Shown piece by piece: positions 35,076 through 44,851 of a stretch of 45,947 nucleotides of DNA. Origin of the DNA: Paludibacter sp. (GTDB lineage Bacteria > Bacteroidota > Bacteroidia > Bacteroidales > Paludibacteraceae). The stretch spans positions 1-45,947 of the forward strand of contig JAURYY010000247.1 in NCBI GenBank assembly GCA_030653695.1, read 5' to 3'. A program made the translations under genes and the position numbers. Numbering within the stretch: position 1 is the first letter of the stretch; each line of letters starts with the position of its first letter. Under the pieces are notes generated by a model. It searched no databases. It was given only the letters and a program-made list of their open reading frames with translations, and was not told the origin of the DNA.

Positions 35076-36059
35076 TTAAATTGATAAAATCTGAAGAACG
35101 CCCAGCAGATTTTCGTTTACGGGTTTATCGTCTTTAATGGCTTTGGTAAAAGGCACATGAACAATTTCGTTGTTTACAATGCCAATCATTATACTCCGTT
35201 GTTCGTCAAGCAGCGCATCGATGGCTGCAACTCCCATCCGGCTGGCAATTATTCTATCGTAAGCCGAAGGAGAACCACCGCGCTGAATATGACCAAGAAT
35301 CGTAACTCGTACATCATATTCGGGATGTTCTTTGTGCATACGTGCAGCCAAACCGTTTGCCCCACCGGTTATTTCACTTTCGGCAACAATTACAATACTA
35401 CTGTTTTTCGATTTTCGGAAACCATTTTTAATTAGTTCTTCTAATTGGTCTACTTTGGTTTCACGTTCGGGAATGATAGCCGCTTCGGCTCCAGATGCCA
35501 GCGCACTGTTCAGTGCCAAAAATCCGGCATCGCGTCCCATCACTTCAATAAAAAAAAGACGTTCGTGCGAAGTAGCTGTATCCCTGATTTTATCTACTGC
35601 ATGGATTATTGTGTTCAGCGCGGTGTCGAAACCGATGGTTGAGTCGGTGCCGTATAAATCATTGTCGATAGTTCCGGGTAATCCAATAATAGGGACATTA
35701 AATTCTTGAGCAAAAATGCGTGCTCCGGTAAAAGTGCCATCACCGCCAATCACCACCAACGCATCAATTTCTTCTTTTACCATGGTTTGGTAAGCAATCT
35801 TACGTCCTTCGATGGTTTTAAACTCTTCACATCGGGCTGTTTTGAGTATCGTTCCGCCCTGTTGTATTATATTGCTTACATTTTGGGTCTGAAATTCTTT
35901 TATTTCTCCTGTTATCAACCCTTTATATCCGCGATAAATTGCTTTTACACGAATATTGTTGAAAATTGCAGATCGTGTAACCGAACGGATAGCTGCATTC
36001 ATACCGGGTGCATCACCTCCCGATGTTAATAAGCCGATACATTTAATTCCATAAGTCAT
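35076..36059 (-). CDS. pfkA: 6-phosphofructokinase
   Basis: A 327-residue glycolytic kinase that converts fructose 6-phosphate to fructose 1,6-bisphosphate. It has [14 protein letters not shown] at the start, GGDGTFTGA where a Gly at the position after GGD supports ATP rather than pyrophosphate use, [12 protein letters not shown] with the catalytic aspartate, [12 protein letters not shown]-type loop ([11 protein letters not shown]), and [15 protein letters not shown]. The length is normal for the bacterial ATP-dependent type. It lies 70 bases after ispH on the same strand. Confidence 0.96.
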   Translation of the reverse strand: MTYGIKCIGLLTSGGDAPGMNAAIRSVTRSAIFNNIRVKAIYRGYKGLITGEIKEFQTQNVSNIIQQGGTILKTARCEEFKTIEGRKIAYQTMVKEEIDALVVIGGDGTFTGARIFAQEFNVPIIGLPGTIDNDLYGTDSTIGFDTALNTIIHAVDKIRDTATSHERLFFIEVMGRDAGFLALNSALASGAEAAIIPERETKVDQLEELIKNGFRKSKNSSIVIVAESEITGGANGLAARMHKEHPEYDVRVTILGHIQRGGSPSAYDRIIASRMGVAAIDALLDEQRSIMIGIVNNEIVHVPFTKAIKDDKPVNENLLGVLQILSI

Positions 36060-36129
36060 ATTGTTATAAAAATTTAGTTGATAATTTTACACCTTTATTT
36101 TGAAAAAATTAAACATATTACTTAAGAAT

Positions 36130-37017
36130 TCAACCTGTATAATATTCATTTTCTTTTAACATTCCGGATAATTTCGCAGCTACTTCTTCCATCAACCAGC
36201 GTGGTGTGGAAGTAGCCCCACAGATTCCTATGCTTTTTGTTAAGTCAAGATTTAAATCCAAAACTTCGTCGGCAGTTGAAATCAGAAATGTATTTTTATT
36301 GGTTTTCTTTGAATGTTCATACAAAACCTTTCCGTTAGAACTTTTCTTGCCGCTGACAAAAATTATAATATCTTTTTGTTGTGCAAATGTAGTAATATTT
36401 GGAATTCTATTGGCAACCTGACGGCAAATTGTATCAGAAAATTCAAAGTTATTTTTGTTTTCAATTCTATTTGTAACAGTATTTACTAAATTATTAAATC
36501 CTTCGAGCGATTTAGTTGTTTGCGAAAAAAGGATTATATTTTTTGTGAAATCAATTTTGTTCAAATTCGATTCATTGTCGATAACTATTGCATGGTCATT
36601 AATTTGTCCCATCAATCCGTTCACTTCGGCATGTCCTGTTTCGCCATAAATCACAATCTGTGTATCTTCGGTGGGTGCGGTATCGTAAGCCTTTTTTATC
36701 CTCGACTGGAGTTTGAGTACCACCGGACACGAAGCATCGATTAATGTAATGTTATTTTCTTTGGCAATCTGATAGGTGAGAGGAGGTTCGCCGTGAGCAC
36801 GCAACAAAACATTTGCGTTTTTTAGTTTTGAAAATTGTTCGTGATCTATTGTGATTAATCCCAAATTTTCTAATCGGTTTATTTCCTGCCCGTTATGAAC
36901 AATGTCGCCTAAGCAATACAATGTGCCGCCTTTGGCTAATTCTTCTTCGGCTTTTTTTATGGCATTTACAACTCCGAAACAAAATCCGGATTTTTTATCA
37001 ATTTCAATATTTAACAT
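36130..37017 (-). CDS. ispH: 4-hydroxy-3-methylbut-2-enyl diphosphate reductase
   Basis: A 295-residue enzyme of the last step of the MEP isoprenoid pathway, giving IPP and DMAPP. The three cysteines that hold the [4Fe-4S] cluster are visible in SGFCFGV near residue 13, DASCPVV near 95 and DTICRQVANR near 195. The substrate motifs RAHGEPP, GETGHAEV, SGKKSSN and GATSTPRWLMEEV are all present. It follows cmk on the minus strand, a common Bacteroidota arrangement. Confidence 0.96.
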   Translation of the reverse strand: MLNIEIDKKSGFCFGVVNAIKKAEEELAKGGTLYCLGDIVHNGQEINRLENLGLITIDHEQFSKLKNANVLLRAHGEPPLTYQIAKENNITLIDASCPVVLKLQSRIKKAYDTAPTEDTQIVIYGETGHAEVNGLMGQINDHAIVIDNESNLNKIDFTKNIILFSQTTKSLEGFNNLVNTVTNRIENKNNFEFSDTICRQVANRIPNITTFAQQKDIIIFVSGKKSSNGKVLYEHSKKTNKNTFLISTADEVLDLNLDLTKSIGICGATSTPRWLMEEVAAKLSGMLKENEYYTG

Positions 37018-37117
37018 CTTTACATTTACTATTTAAACAGTTGCTATTTACAATTTCAGTTATTGCCCGAAACAAAATTTTTATTAATATGGGAAATGGC
37101 ACATCTGAATATGTAAA

Positions 37118-37804
37118 TCAATCTAACGTTTTTTCGGCAAATAATGTTCGCAAAATTTCTTGTTGTTGCTGGGGTGTTAGCGAGGAGTTGTCGATAATTA
37201 TGGCATCCTTTGCTTTTCGGAGTGGACTTTCAGCACGGTTTTGATCGCGATCATCGCGTTCTTTTACATTGGTCAGAACATCATTGTAATTAACAACTTC
37301 CCCTTTGGCAATCATTTCATCCATGCGGCGTTGAGCACGTATTTCGGGAGAAGCGGTCAGGAAAATTTTTAATTCGGCTTCAGGAAAAACCACCGTGCCT
37401 ATATCTCTTCCGTCCATAACTATTCCTTTGTGTTGTCCCATTATTTGTTGCTGATGCACTAATTCGAGACGCACAAAACCCAATGTACTCACGCGGCTCG
37501 CTCCGTTTGCCACTTCAAGTGAGCGTATCTGATTTTCTACATTTTCGCCATTCAGGTAAATTTCATTTTCGCCTTGATTATTTGTTTTGAATTCAAGATT
37601 CATGGAAGAAATATGTTTTTCAATCTGTTTTTCATTTATTTGTGAGTCTGTCATCCAGCCATTGCGGATACAAAATAGCGAAACCGCCCGATACATGGCT
37701 CCGGTATCAACATATATATAACCGGTTTCGTGTGCCAGTTCTTTTGCCATTGTGCTTTTGCCGCACGATGAAAACCCATCTATTGCAACGATAATTTTTT
37801 TCAT
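37118..37804 (-). CDS. cmk: Cytidylate kinase
   Basis: A 228-residue (d)CMP kinase. I start at 37804 (MKKIIVAIDGFSSCGKST), which puts the P-loop at its usual place; an upstream ATG at 37837 adds 11 unconserved residues. Further motifs are YVDTGAMYRAVSLF, VMDGRDIGTVVFP and the lid arginines in RAQRRMDEM and RDDRDQNRAESPL. It provides CDP and dCDP for nucleic acid synthesis. Its neighbours porQ and ispH are typical in Bacteroidota. Confidence 0.95.
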   Translation of the reverse strand: MKKIIVAIDGFSSCGKSTMAKELAHETGYIYVDTGAMYRAVSLFCIRNGWMTDSQINEKQIEKHISSMNLEFKTNNQGENEIYLNGENVENQIRSLEVANGASRVSTLGFVRLELVHQQQIMGQHKGIVMDGRDIGTVVFPEAELKIFLTASPEIRAQRRMDEMIAKGEVVNYNDVLTNVKERDDRDQNRAESPLRKAKDAIIIDNSSLTPQQQQEILRTLFAEKTLD

Positions 37805-37957
37805 GTATAATAACAATGGTTCGTTATAAAAATGCATATTATATTTATAATCAATAGTTTAACCATGTATAATTGTATTACTAGAATATATTCTTTTTAA
37901 AACAGTAAAAGCAATGCCACAAAGATTTAAACGCCTTATAATCAAAATGAAGAAAAA

Positions 37958-38012
37958 GAACGCAAAGACAAAACCTTTCAGTTTTTCTTTGCGGCTTAGC
38001 GACTTAGCGTTC
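37958..38012. repeat. Intergenic inverted element built on CGCAAAG / CTTAGCG words
   Basis: GAACGCAAAG at 37958-37967 is mirrored by CTTTGC at 37987-37992 and GCGTTC at 38007-38012, with GGCTTAGCGACTTAGCG between. Such word-like GC-rich strings are frequent between genes in Bacteroidota. On the minus strand it lies about 90 bases after porQ and ends in a T-rich run, so it might also end porQ transcripts. Confidence 0.5.
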
Positions 38013-38074
38013 AAAAAATCTTATTTTATAACGAACCATTGAAATAAAAAATCAGTAAAATAAAAAGTATTCCC

Positions 38075-38104
38075 AAACCAACCAATCAACCAACCAACCA
38101 ATCA
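38075..38104. repeat. CCAA/TCAA tetranucleotide repeat
   Basis: About seven AACC- or AATC-type units in a row lie directly after and touching the porQ stop codon on the minus strand. It looks like a simple-sequence repeat with no evident function. Confidence 0.7.
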
Positions 38105-39139
38105 AAGTCTAAATTCGTTTAAACCGGTACTTAACGAAAATTGGTATGCGTAATTACCCACCTGATACTGGCTCATGCCAAATCCCACCTGGAATTTATA
38201 TAATTTAATTCCACCGCCAACCGAAAATCCGGCCAAGCTTTTAAATCCATTCATGCTAAGCTCCTGATGGCGGCGATGATTGTAAGATGCAGCAATATAA
38301 AAACTTTTATTGGGTACAAATTCAACTCCAATAACCGAATGCCGAAAAGCCATATCGATAAAACTTATGTTACTTTGGCGGGTAGCCGCTGTTTTAATTC
38401 CCGATTGGTTGGCTAACAGATAATTCAGATCCCAGCGCTGCAAATTATGAAGATTAAGTGAGAAGCGAAAAGGAGCATGTGCCAGTTTTTTTGTAATCCC
38501 CAATTGAATATTTAGAGGTAATGATTCGTAATGTTGACCATTTTCATCGGAGTAATACCCCTTTAACTGAGTTCCGATATTTTTGACAACTAAACCTGCT
38601 GAGAAAAGATGTAATGGATCGTTATAACTTATACCCGCATCCAAAGCTATCCCAAAACTCGAATAACGTTCATAAGCTGAGTAAATTGGTTTTAAAGTTC
38701 CTCCAATTGTAATTTTATCGGTCAGCGGACGTGCATAAATTATGTTGATTGCCATATCTTTTGCCGTAAATTCTCCTAATACTTCATTAAACTCGTTAGT
38801 TTCTTTAAAAATTCCAAAATCGACATATTGAATTCCGATGGCAAAAAAGTTCTTTTTATCTAAATTCAGCGCATACATTGCCGAGCCAAACTGAATGTCG
38901 GCAAGATAATTTGCCATATTGAGCCCGATTACATTGCTTGTTTCGGTTGTAAGCAATGCCGGATTTTGAAATGCAAAATTAATATCGTTGTCATTGTTTG
39001 AAACATTGGTGCCACCCAATGCAGCTAAACGTGACGATACAGGTAATTCGAGAAACTGATATACGCCCTTACCTGCTTGCGAAAATAATTGATTATAAAA
39101 AAGGATAAGAGATATTACTAAAATATGCTTTTTAAACAT
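38102..39139 (-). CDS. porQ: Type IX secretion system protein PorQ
   Basis: A 345-residue outer-membrane beta-barrel protein with a signal peptide ending near residue 20 (QLFSQA). The opening GKGVYQFLELPVSSRLAALGGTNVS and the segments NPALLT, INIIYARPLTDKITIGGTLKPIYS and the final QVGFGMSQYQVGNYAYQFSLSTGLNEF match the PorQ family, which belongs to the FadL-like barrels. In Porphyromonas PorQ pairs with PorU, PorV and PorZ to attach secreted proteins to the surface. The cargo and other por genes are not in this window. A -7 promoter match lies 71 bases upstream. Confidence 0.85.
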   Translation of the reverse strand: MFKKHILVISLILFYNQLFSQAGKGVYQFLELPVSSRLAALGGTNVSNNDNDINFAFQNPALLTTETSNVIGLNMANYLADIQFGSAMYALNLDKKNFFAIGIQYVDFGIFKETNEFNEVLGEFTAKDMAINIIYARPLTDKITIGGTLKPIYSAYERYSSFGIALDAGISYNDPLHLFSAGLVVKNIGTQLKGYYSDENGQHYESLPLNIQLGITKKLAHAPFRFSLNLHNLQRWDLNYLLANQSGIKTAATRQSNISFIDMAFRHSVIGVEFVPNKSFYIAASYNHRRHQELSMNGFKSLAGFSVGGGIKLYKFQVGFGMSQYQVGNYAYQFSLSTGLNEFRL

Positions 39140-39209
39140 TGATTTAACCGGTTTATTAATTAAATGGTATTTTTTTTAAAATTATCTTCTGTTTTTTGAA
39201 AAAAACTCC

Positions 39210-39217
39210 CAAAGATA
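39210..39217 (-). promoter_or_regulatory. Possible -7 element of porQ
   Basis: The minus strand reads TATCTTTG, a full TAnnTTTG match, about 70 bases before the porQ ATG. No TTG sits at the ideal -33 distance. Confidence 0.45.
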
Positions 39218-39383
39218 CATTATTTTTGTACACATTATTGAATGTGCATGTTTTATTAAATCATAAAACGCAAAAAACAAAGAAAATTATATTTAAACGG
39301 GTGAAATAATTGGATATTTTTAAAGGTTATGAATGAATAATAAAAAAAATGGTCTAATTAAATGAACTTTAAAAAAAATATAT

Positions 39384-39391
39384 TACATTTG
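39384..39391 (+). promoter_or_regulatory. Possible -7 element of tonB
   Basis: TACATTTG matches TAnnTTTG, 34 bases before the tonB ATG. The -33 region is A/T rich without a clear TTG. Confidence 0.45.
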
Positions 39392-39425
39392 CCCATCAGA
39401 AAAATAATAAATTTACAACATAATT

Positions 39426-40103
39426 ATGGACTTAAAAAAATCTCCAAATGCTACTCTTGAAGATAAAAAATTCCTTTATCTGCTAATGGGTCTTGTTATG
39501 GTTTTGTCATTGTTTTACATTGGATTAGAATGGACAAAATCTGTAACTGTTTATGATATTACCGATGCAGCCGGATTAGTGGAAGAACAAATTGAAATTA
39601 TTCAAACTGCGCCCGAGTTGCCTCCACCGCCTCCACCGCCTGCACCCGAAATAGTGGAGATATTAAATGTGGTTGAAAATGATGTGGAAGTTGCCGAAAT
39701 AAAAATCAACACAGAAGATGACAAAGACAAAGGAGTTGTAATAATAGGTCCTGTTTCAACCGGTCCTGCCATCGAAGAAGAAGACAATGTTGTATTTCAG
39801 GTTGTAGAAACTATGCCATCCTTCCCCGGAGGAGATGCGGCTTTGTTTAAGTTTTTGAACGACAACGTTAAATATCCGGTTATTGCTCAGGAAAACGGAA
39901 TTCAAGGTCGTGTAATTTGTCAGTTCGTTGTTAACCGCGATGGTTCAATCGTTGATGTCGAAGTGGTTCGTAGTGTTGACCCGAGTTTAGATAAGGAAGC
40001 TATTCGTGTAATTAAATCGATGCCTAACTGGTCGCCGGGTAAGCAACGCGGAAAATCAGTACGTGTAAAATATACGCTGCCGGTTAACTTCAGACTTCAA
40101 TAA
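39426..40103 (+). CDS. tonB: Energy transducer TonB
   Basis: A 225-residue protein with a single N-terminal membrane helix (about residues 17-36), a proline-rich stretch (PELPPPPPPPAPE) that spans the periplasm, an acidic linker, and a C-terminal TonB domain (about 130-225) with FPGGDAALFKFLNDNVKYP, GIQGRVICQFVV and SMPNWSPGKQRGKSVRVKYTLPVNF. It passes energy from ExbB/ExbD to outer-membrane receptors such as the SusC here. It is a stand-alone gene ended by a strong hairpin. Confidence 0.95.
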   Translation: MDLKKSPNATLEDKKFLYLLMGLVMVLSLFYIGLEWTKSVTVYDITDAAGLVEEQIEIIQTAPELPPPPPPPAPEIVEILNVVENDVEVAEIKINTEDDKDKGVVIIGPVSTGPAIEEEDNVVFQVVETMPSFPGGDAALFKFLNDNVKYPVIAQENGIQGRVICQFVVNRDGSIVDVEVVRSVDPSLDKEAIRVIKSMPNWSPGKQRGKSVRVKYTLPVNFRLQ

Positions 40104-40163
40104 AAAACAGTCTTTATAAAAATAATGAGTCGATTGTACCAACGGTCAATCGGACAAAAAAAT

Positions 40164-40197
40164 AAAAAACCGTTTGGTGTATTCCAAGCGGTTTTTT
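40164..40197 (+). terminator. Terminator between tonB and hflX
   Basis: AAAAAACCGTTTGG (40164-40177) pairs with CCAAGCGGTTTTTT (40184-40197), with one G-U pair and a 6-base loop, and runs into a T tract. It lies only 10 bases before the hflX ATG. Confidence 0.85.
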
Positions 40198-40207
40198 CAG
40201 ATAAATT

Positions 40208-41404
40208 ATGCAAACAGAAATATATCAGGAAAAAGCAGTTTTGGTTGGATTAATCACTCAGCATCAAAACGAGGAGCGTGCAAGGGAATATCTCGATGAA
40301 TTAGCGTTTCTGGCTGATACTGCCGGGGCAATACCCGAAAAGTTGTTTTTCCAGCGGGTAGAATACGCAAATCCGAAAACTTTTGTTGGACCCGGGAAAC
40401 TTCAGGAAATCAAAACTTATGTTGAAGAAAATGACATTGGATTAGTGATTTTCGATGATGAACTGACCCCCAAGCAACTTCGGAATATAGAACGCGAGTT
40501 GAATGTTTTGATTCTCGACCGCACCAATCTTATTCTCGATATTTTTGCCAAACGTGCGCAAACAGCCAATGCCAAAACGCAGGTTGAACTGGCTCAACTC
40601 CAATATATGTTGCCGCGCTTGACACGCCTGTGGACTCACCTTGAACGGCAGCAAGGTGGTATTGGGATGCGCGGACCGGGTGAAACTCAGATTGAAACCG
40701 ACCGCAGAATTATCCTTACTAAAATTTCGTTGCTAAAGCAAAATCTGAAAGATATTGATCAGCAAATGTCGACACAACGAAAAAACCGCGGAAAAATGGT
40801 GCGTGTGGCATTGGTTGGTTATACCAATGTAGGCAAATCTACTTTGATGAATTTATTAAGCAAATCGGATGTGTTTGCCGAGAACAAGCTTTTTGCAACT
40901 CTTGACACCACCGTTCGCAAAGTAATTATCGACAATTTGCCATTTCTGTTGTCCGATACCGTTGGTTTTATCCGCAAATTACCACATCATTTGGTTCAAT
41001 CGTTTAAATCTACGCTCGATGAAGTTCGCGAAGCTGATTTATTAATCCATATTATTGATGTGTCGCATCCAAATTTTGAAGAACAAATTGAAGTAGTGCA
41101 GCAAACGCTCAAAGAAATTGATCCAAAAGAAAAACCAACGATTTTAGTTTTTAATAAAATTGATGTTTTTTCGCATATACCGAAAGATGATGATGATTTG
41201 TTGCCCGTAAAACGTGAGAATCTCACGCTTGAAGAATTGAAAAATACATGGATGTCGAAAATGCACGACAATTGTATTTTTATTTCGGCACGCGAAAAGC
41301 AAAATATCGAGCAGCTGAAAGCATTGATGTATGAAAGAATTAAAGCGATACACGTAGAACGTTATCCATATAACGATTTTTTATTTCAGAAATATGAAGA
41401 GTAG
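40208..41404 (+). CDS. hflX: GTPase HflX
   Basis: A 398-residue ribosome-associated GTPase that splits stalled ribosomes under stress. The N-terminal HflX domain has [24 protein letters not shown] and the glycine-rich [18 protein letters not shown] near residue 155. The G domain shows the P-loop GYTNVGKST, the switch regions TLDTTVRKV and [21 protein letters not shown], and FNKID for base recognition. Length is typical. The close terminator upstream suggests that its own promoter overlaps the hairpin or that it depends on read-through from tonB. Confidence 0.96.
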   Translation: MQTEIYQEKAVLVGLITQHQNEERAREYLDELAFLADTAGAIPEKLFFQRVEYANPKTFVGPGKLQEIKTYVEENDIGLVIFDDELTPKQLRNIERELNVLILDRTNLILDIFAKRAQTANAKTQVELAQLQYMLPRLTRLWTHLERQQGGIGMRGPGETQIETDRRIILTKISLLKQNLKDIDQQMSTQRKNRGKMVRVALVGYTNVGKSTLMNLLSKSDVFAENKLFATLDTTVRKVIIDNLPFLLSDTVGFIRKLPHHLVQSFKSTLDEVREADLLIHIIDVSHPNFEEQIEVVQQTLKEIDPKEKPTILVFNKIDVFSHIPKDDDDLLPVKRENLTLEELKNTWMSKMHDNCIFISAREKQNIEQLKALMYERIKAIHVERYPYNDFLFQKYEE

Positions 41405-41505
41405 TCAGATTAGATAGCACAAATTCGTTAATATTTGTGGAGATTTTTTCTCTCAGCCAAAAAAAGAGTAATTATTCAACCTTTAAACAAAAACTGTTAC
41501 AATTT

Positions 41506-43491
41506 ATGACAAATTACCGCCCACTTACCGAAAAGGAAATAGCCACACTGACCGTATATGGTTGCACCGCCGAAAAATGGACTAACGTGGAAGTTGTTGA
41601 AGAATTCACACCCAATTTCATATCCAATGTTCATTTCTCGGGAAATGTAAAATTGGGATTTTATAGAAAAATTATCGACCTACCCGGAGGATTGAAAAAA
41701 CATGCCGGAATCAATAATTGTTGTCTGCACAATTGTTCGGTTGGGAACGATGTTTTTATTGATAAAATAGACAACTACATTGCCAATTATAAAATTGACG
41801 ATGGCGCGTATATCGAAAACGTGAATCTGATTTTAGTAGATGGAGAATCTACATTCGGAAATGGGGTAAAAGTACCTGTTATGAACGAAGGAGGAGGACG
41901 GGAAATTCCGATTTTTGATAATTTATCGGCTCCGTTGGCGTATATTCTGACACTTTATCGTCATCGTCCACTGCTCATTCAAAATCTTCAAAAAGAGATA
42001 GATGACTATGCAAAATCGAAATTATCGTCAGTAGGTTATATTGGGAAAAACGTACGAATAGTAAATTGCGGAAGTCTGAAAAACGTTCGCGTTGGAGATT
42101 GTGCTATTATCGAAGGAGCATCAATACTCGAAAATGGTTCAATTAATAGCAACCAATTTGCGCCTGTTATTATAGGTTCGGGAGTAAAATGTAATGATTT
42201 TATTCTTTCTTCGGGAGTCTCTGTAACCGACTCAACCTTAGTTTCGCGTTGTTTTATTGGTCAGGGTTGCATTCTGGGAAAACATTATTCTGCCCTCGAT
42301 TCGCTTTTCTTTTCGAACTGTCAGGGCATGCATGGCGAGGCAACAGCCATTTTTGCAGGTCCTTACACGGTTTCGCATCATAAATCCACGCTGCTCATTG
42401 CAGGTATGTTTTCATTTCTGAATGCCGGAAGCGGATCGAACCAAAGTAATCACATGTATAAATTGGGACCTATTCATCAAGGTTTGTGCGAACGGGGATC
42501 CAAAACCACCAGTGATTCATATTTGCTTTGGCCTGCCAAAATTGGTGCTTTCACCTTAGTTATGGGGCGGCACTATAAACATTCCGATACTTCCGATTTG
42601 CCATTTTCGTATTTAATTGAAAATGCTACCGATAGTTTCTTAGTTCCGGGTGTAAACTTGCGAAGTGTGGGAACGATACGGGATGCGCAAAAATGGCCCA
42701 AACGCGATAATCGGAAAGACATGCATAAATTAGATCCGATCAATTTCAATTTACTTAGTCCTTATACTATTTCGAAAATGATGAAAGGTATTGATGTACT
42801 TAAAAATCTTCAGAAAATTGCAGGTGAAACAACCGATGTTTATTCTTTTCAAAATTGCAGTATCAAGAACTCATCGTTGAATAAAGGTATTGAGTTTTAC
42901 ACAATAGCGATTAACAAATTTCTGGGTAATTCCTTAATCAGCCGACTTAAGGAAACAAATTTTAAAAATATTGATGAGGTTAGAGCCCGGTTGAAACCCG
43001 ATACAGAAAAAGGATTGGGCGAGTGGATTGATTTGTCGGGATTAATCGCTCCGAAAATTGAAATTGAAAAATTGTTGGGCGACATTGAAAATAACAAGTT
43101 CGGATTAGATAGCATTCAACAGGAATTTGAAGTCATGCACAATCAGTATTATAACTACGAATGGACTTGGGCAATCAGCAAACTCGAACAATATTGGAGA
43201 AAATCCGTAGATGAAGTTAATTACGAAGATATTTTCAATATGGTGGAGTTGTGGAAAGAATCGGTCGTAAAACTCGACAAATTAATTTACGCCGATGCCA
43301 AAAAGGAATTTAATTTGAATGCAAAAACCGGCTTTGGAGTTGATGGAGATGAAGCACAAAAGCATCAGGATTTTGAGTCGGTGCGCGGAAGTTTCGAAAG
43401 TAATCCATTTGTAATAGAAGTGCTTAACCACATTAAACAAAAAACAGCATTGGGAAATGAATTGATCGAAAGGCTTGAAGTTTTACGTTAA
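41506..43491 (+). CDS. DUF4954 family protein with left-handed beta-helix repeats
   Basis: A 661-residue protein. I start at 41506 (MTNYRPLTEKEIATLTVYGC); a start at 41437 would add 23 residues with no family similarity. From about residue 60 to 400 it is rich in short hexapeptide-like strands, for example NVRIVNCGSLKNVRVGDCAIIEGASI and VIIGSGVKCNDFILSSGVSV, the pattern of LpxA/GlmU-type beta helices. The segment around residues 310-340 (SNHMYKLGPIHQG) is strongly conserved in the family. The last 200 residues are helical. Members are Bacteroidota proteins of unknown function that may be nucleotidyl- or acyltransferase relatives. It follows hflX on the same strand. Confidence 0.85.
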   Translation: MTNYRPLTEKEIATLTVYGCTAEKWTNVEVVEEFTPNFISNVHFSGNVKLGFYRKIIDLPGGLKKHAGINNCCLHNCSVGNDVFIDKIDNYIANYKIDDGAYIENVNLILVDGESTFGNGVKVPVMNEGGGREIPIFDNLSAPLAYILTLYRHRPLLIQNLQKEIDDYAKSKLSSVGYIGKNVRIVNCGSLKNVRVGDCAIIEGASILENGSINSNQFAPVIIGSGVKCNDFILSSGVSVTDSTLVSRCFIGQGCILGKHYSALDSLFFSNCQGMHGEATAIFAGPYTVSHHKSTLLIAGMFSFLNAGSGSNQSNHMYKLGPIHQGLCERGSKTTSDSYLLWPAKIGAFTLVMGRHYKHSDTSDLPFSYLIENATDSFLVPGVNLRSVGTIRDAQKWPKRDNRKDMHKLDPINFNLLSPYTISKMMKGIDVLKNLQKIAGETTDVYSFQNCSIKNSSLNKGIEFYTIAINKFLGNSLISRLKETNFKNIDEVRARLKPDTEKGLGEWIDLSGLIAPKIEIEKLLGDIENNKFGLDSIQQEFEVMHNQYYNYEWTWAISKLEQYWRKSVDEVNYEDIFNMVELWKESVVKLDKLIYADAKKEFNLNAKTGFGVDGDEAQKHQDFESVRGSFESNPFVIEVLNHIKQKTALGNELIERLEVLR

Positions 43492-43515
43492 TTGCTTCGC
43501 TGTTAATTGCTTCGC
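43487..43515. repeat. Tandem 14-bp duplication at the DUF4954 stop codon
   Basis: GTTAATTGCTTCGC occurs twice with one base between. The first copy contains the TAA stop of the DUF4954 gene, so a stop is kept in either copy. It looks like a local duplication. Confidence 0.8.
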
Positions 43516-43572
43516 GTATTTTTTTATTTTCAAATGAATTTTATAAACTCAAATCATCAATCATCCAACCGA

Positions 43573-43592
43573 CAATGGGGCATGCCCCATTG
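43573..43592. repeat. 20-bp perfect palindrome 17 bp before a start codon, second copy
   Basis: CAATGGGGCATGCCCCATTG is its own reverse complement and shares the GGGGCATGCCCC core with the palindrome at 13227-13246. It ends 17 bases before the alcohol dehydrogenase ATG. Confidence 0.9.
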
Positions 43593-43609
43593 CTAAATAC
43601 AAAACAACA

Positions 43610-44776
43610 ATGAACAACTTTAATTTTTATAGTCCTACATTTTTCGTTTTCGGAAAAGAGCGCGAGAATGAAACAGGAAAACTCGTGAAACGCTTCGGTG
43701 GAACAAAAGTGTTAATTCACTATGGAAGTGGGTCGGTAGTGAAAAGCGGTTTGCTCGATCGTGTTAAAAAATCGCTTTCAGATGCTGGTATTTGGTTTGC
43801 CGAATTAGGCGGGGTAGTTCCAAATCCGCGCAGTGGTTTAGTGTACAAAGGAATAGAAATTAGCAAAAATGAAAATATTGATTTTATTCTCGCTGTTGGC
43901 GGTGGAAGTGTTATCGATTCGGCCAAAGCCATTGCACTTGGTACACTTTACGACGGGGATTTCTGGGATTTTTACTGCGGAAAGCGCATTGAAAAAGCGT
44001 TACCCGTAGGTACAATACTTACGCTTACCGCTGCCGGAAGCGAAGGGTCGATGGGAACAGTGATCACCCATGAAAATGGCATGCTCAAACGTGCAGCCAA
44101 TCACGATGTGTTGCGACCGGCTTTTTCTATACTTAATCCCGAATTAACCTGCCCGTTACCACCTTATCAAACCGCTTGCGGTGCTGTTGATATGATGGCG
44201 CACGTGATGGAGCGTTATTTTACCAATACACAAAATGTGGAAATTACCGACCGGCTGTGCGAAGGAATTCTGCTGTCAATTATCAACGAAGCCCCCAAAG
44301 TCATGTCCAATCCGGATGATTATGATGCGCGTGCCAATCTGATGTGGGCGGGTATGGTGGCGCATAACGATACCTGTGGCGTAGGACGCGAAAGCGACTG
44401 GGCGAGCCACCAAATGGAACACGAACTTTCGGGATTGTACGATGTGGCACACGGAGCCGGATTGGCGGTTATGTTTCCGGCATGGATGAAATATGTATTG
44501 CAGCAGGATGTTATGCGTTTTGCCCAATTCGCGGTGCGTGTGTGGGGTTGCGAAATGGATTTTCAGAACCCCGAAAAAACAGCACTGCAAGGTATTGAGC
44601 GATATGAACAATTTGTAAGTTCACTCGGAATGCCGATTCGCTTTGCCCAACTTGGTGCGAAAGCCGAAGATATACCCACCTTGGTAAAAACTGCCGGATT
44701 GGGCGAAAACACTATGGGTAGTTTTGTGAAATTGACTGAAGAGGATATCAGGAAAATTTATGAATTGGCAGTTTAA
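43610..44776 (+). CDS. Iron-containing alcohol dehydrogenase, YqhD/butanol dehydrogenase type
   Basis: A 388-residue group III alcohol dehydrogenase. The nucleotide-binding region has VGGGSVIDSAKAIA near residue 100. The metal ligands lie in the segments CGAVDMMAHVMERYF (Asp and His), SHQMEHELSGLYDVAHGAGLAVMFPAWM (two His). The start NFNFYSPTFFVFGKERENE is typical of the YqhD/BdhA group, which reduces short-chain aldehydes with NADPH. Likely roles are aldehyde detoxification or fermentative reduction. It is preceded by a perfect palindrome with fixed spacing, and no partner gene follows. Confidence 0.94.
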   Translation: MNNFNFYSPTFFVFGKERENETGKLVKRFGGTKVLIHYGSGSVVKSGLLDRVKKSLSDAGIWFAELGGVVPNPRSGLVYKGIEISKNENIDFILAVGGGSVIDSAKAIALGTLYDGDFWDFYCGKRIEKALPVGTILTLTAAGSEGSMGTVITHENGMLKRAANHDVLRPAFSILNPELTCPLPPYQTACGAVDMMAHVMERYFTNTQNVEITDRLCEGILLSIINEAPKVMSNPDDYDARANLMWAGMVAHNDTCGVGRESDWASHQMEHELSGLYDVAHGAGLAVMFPAWMKYVLQQDVMRFAQFAVRVWGCEMDFQNPEKTALQGIERYEQFVSSLGMPIRFAQLGAKAEDIPTLVKTAGLGENTMGSFVKLTEEDIRKIYELAV

Positions 44777-44851
44777 CAGAATGGCATTTCAATTTCAGTT
44801 GATTCGTAAATTAGTCTATTTGTTGTACAGTTAATCAATCATTTTATTAAC

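Noticed and set aside
38075-38104. Possible CRISPR or regulated repeat array
   Set aside because: The units are 4 bases long with no spacers, so it is a simple-sequence repeat. No CRISPR array was seen anywhere in the window.
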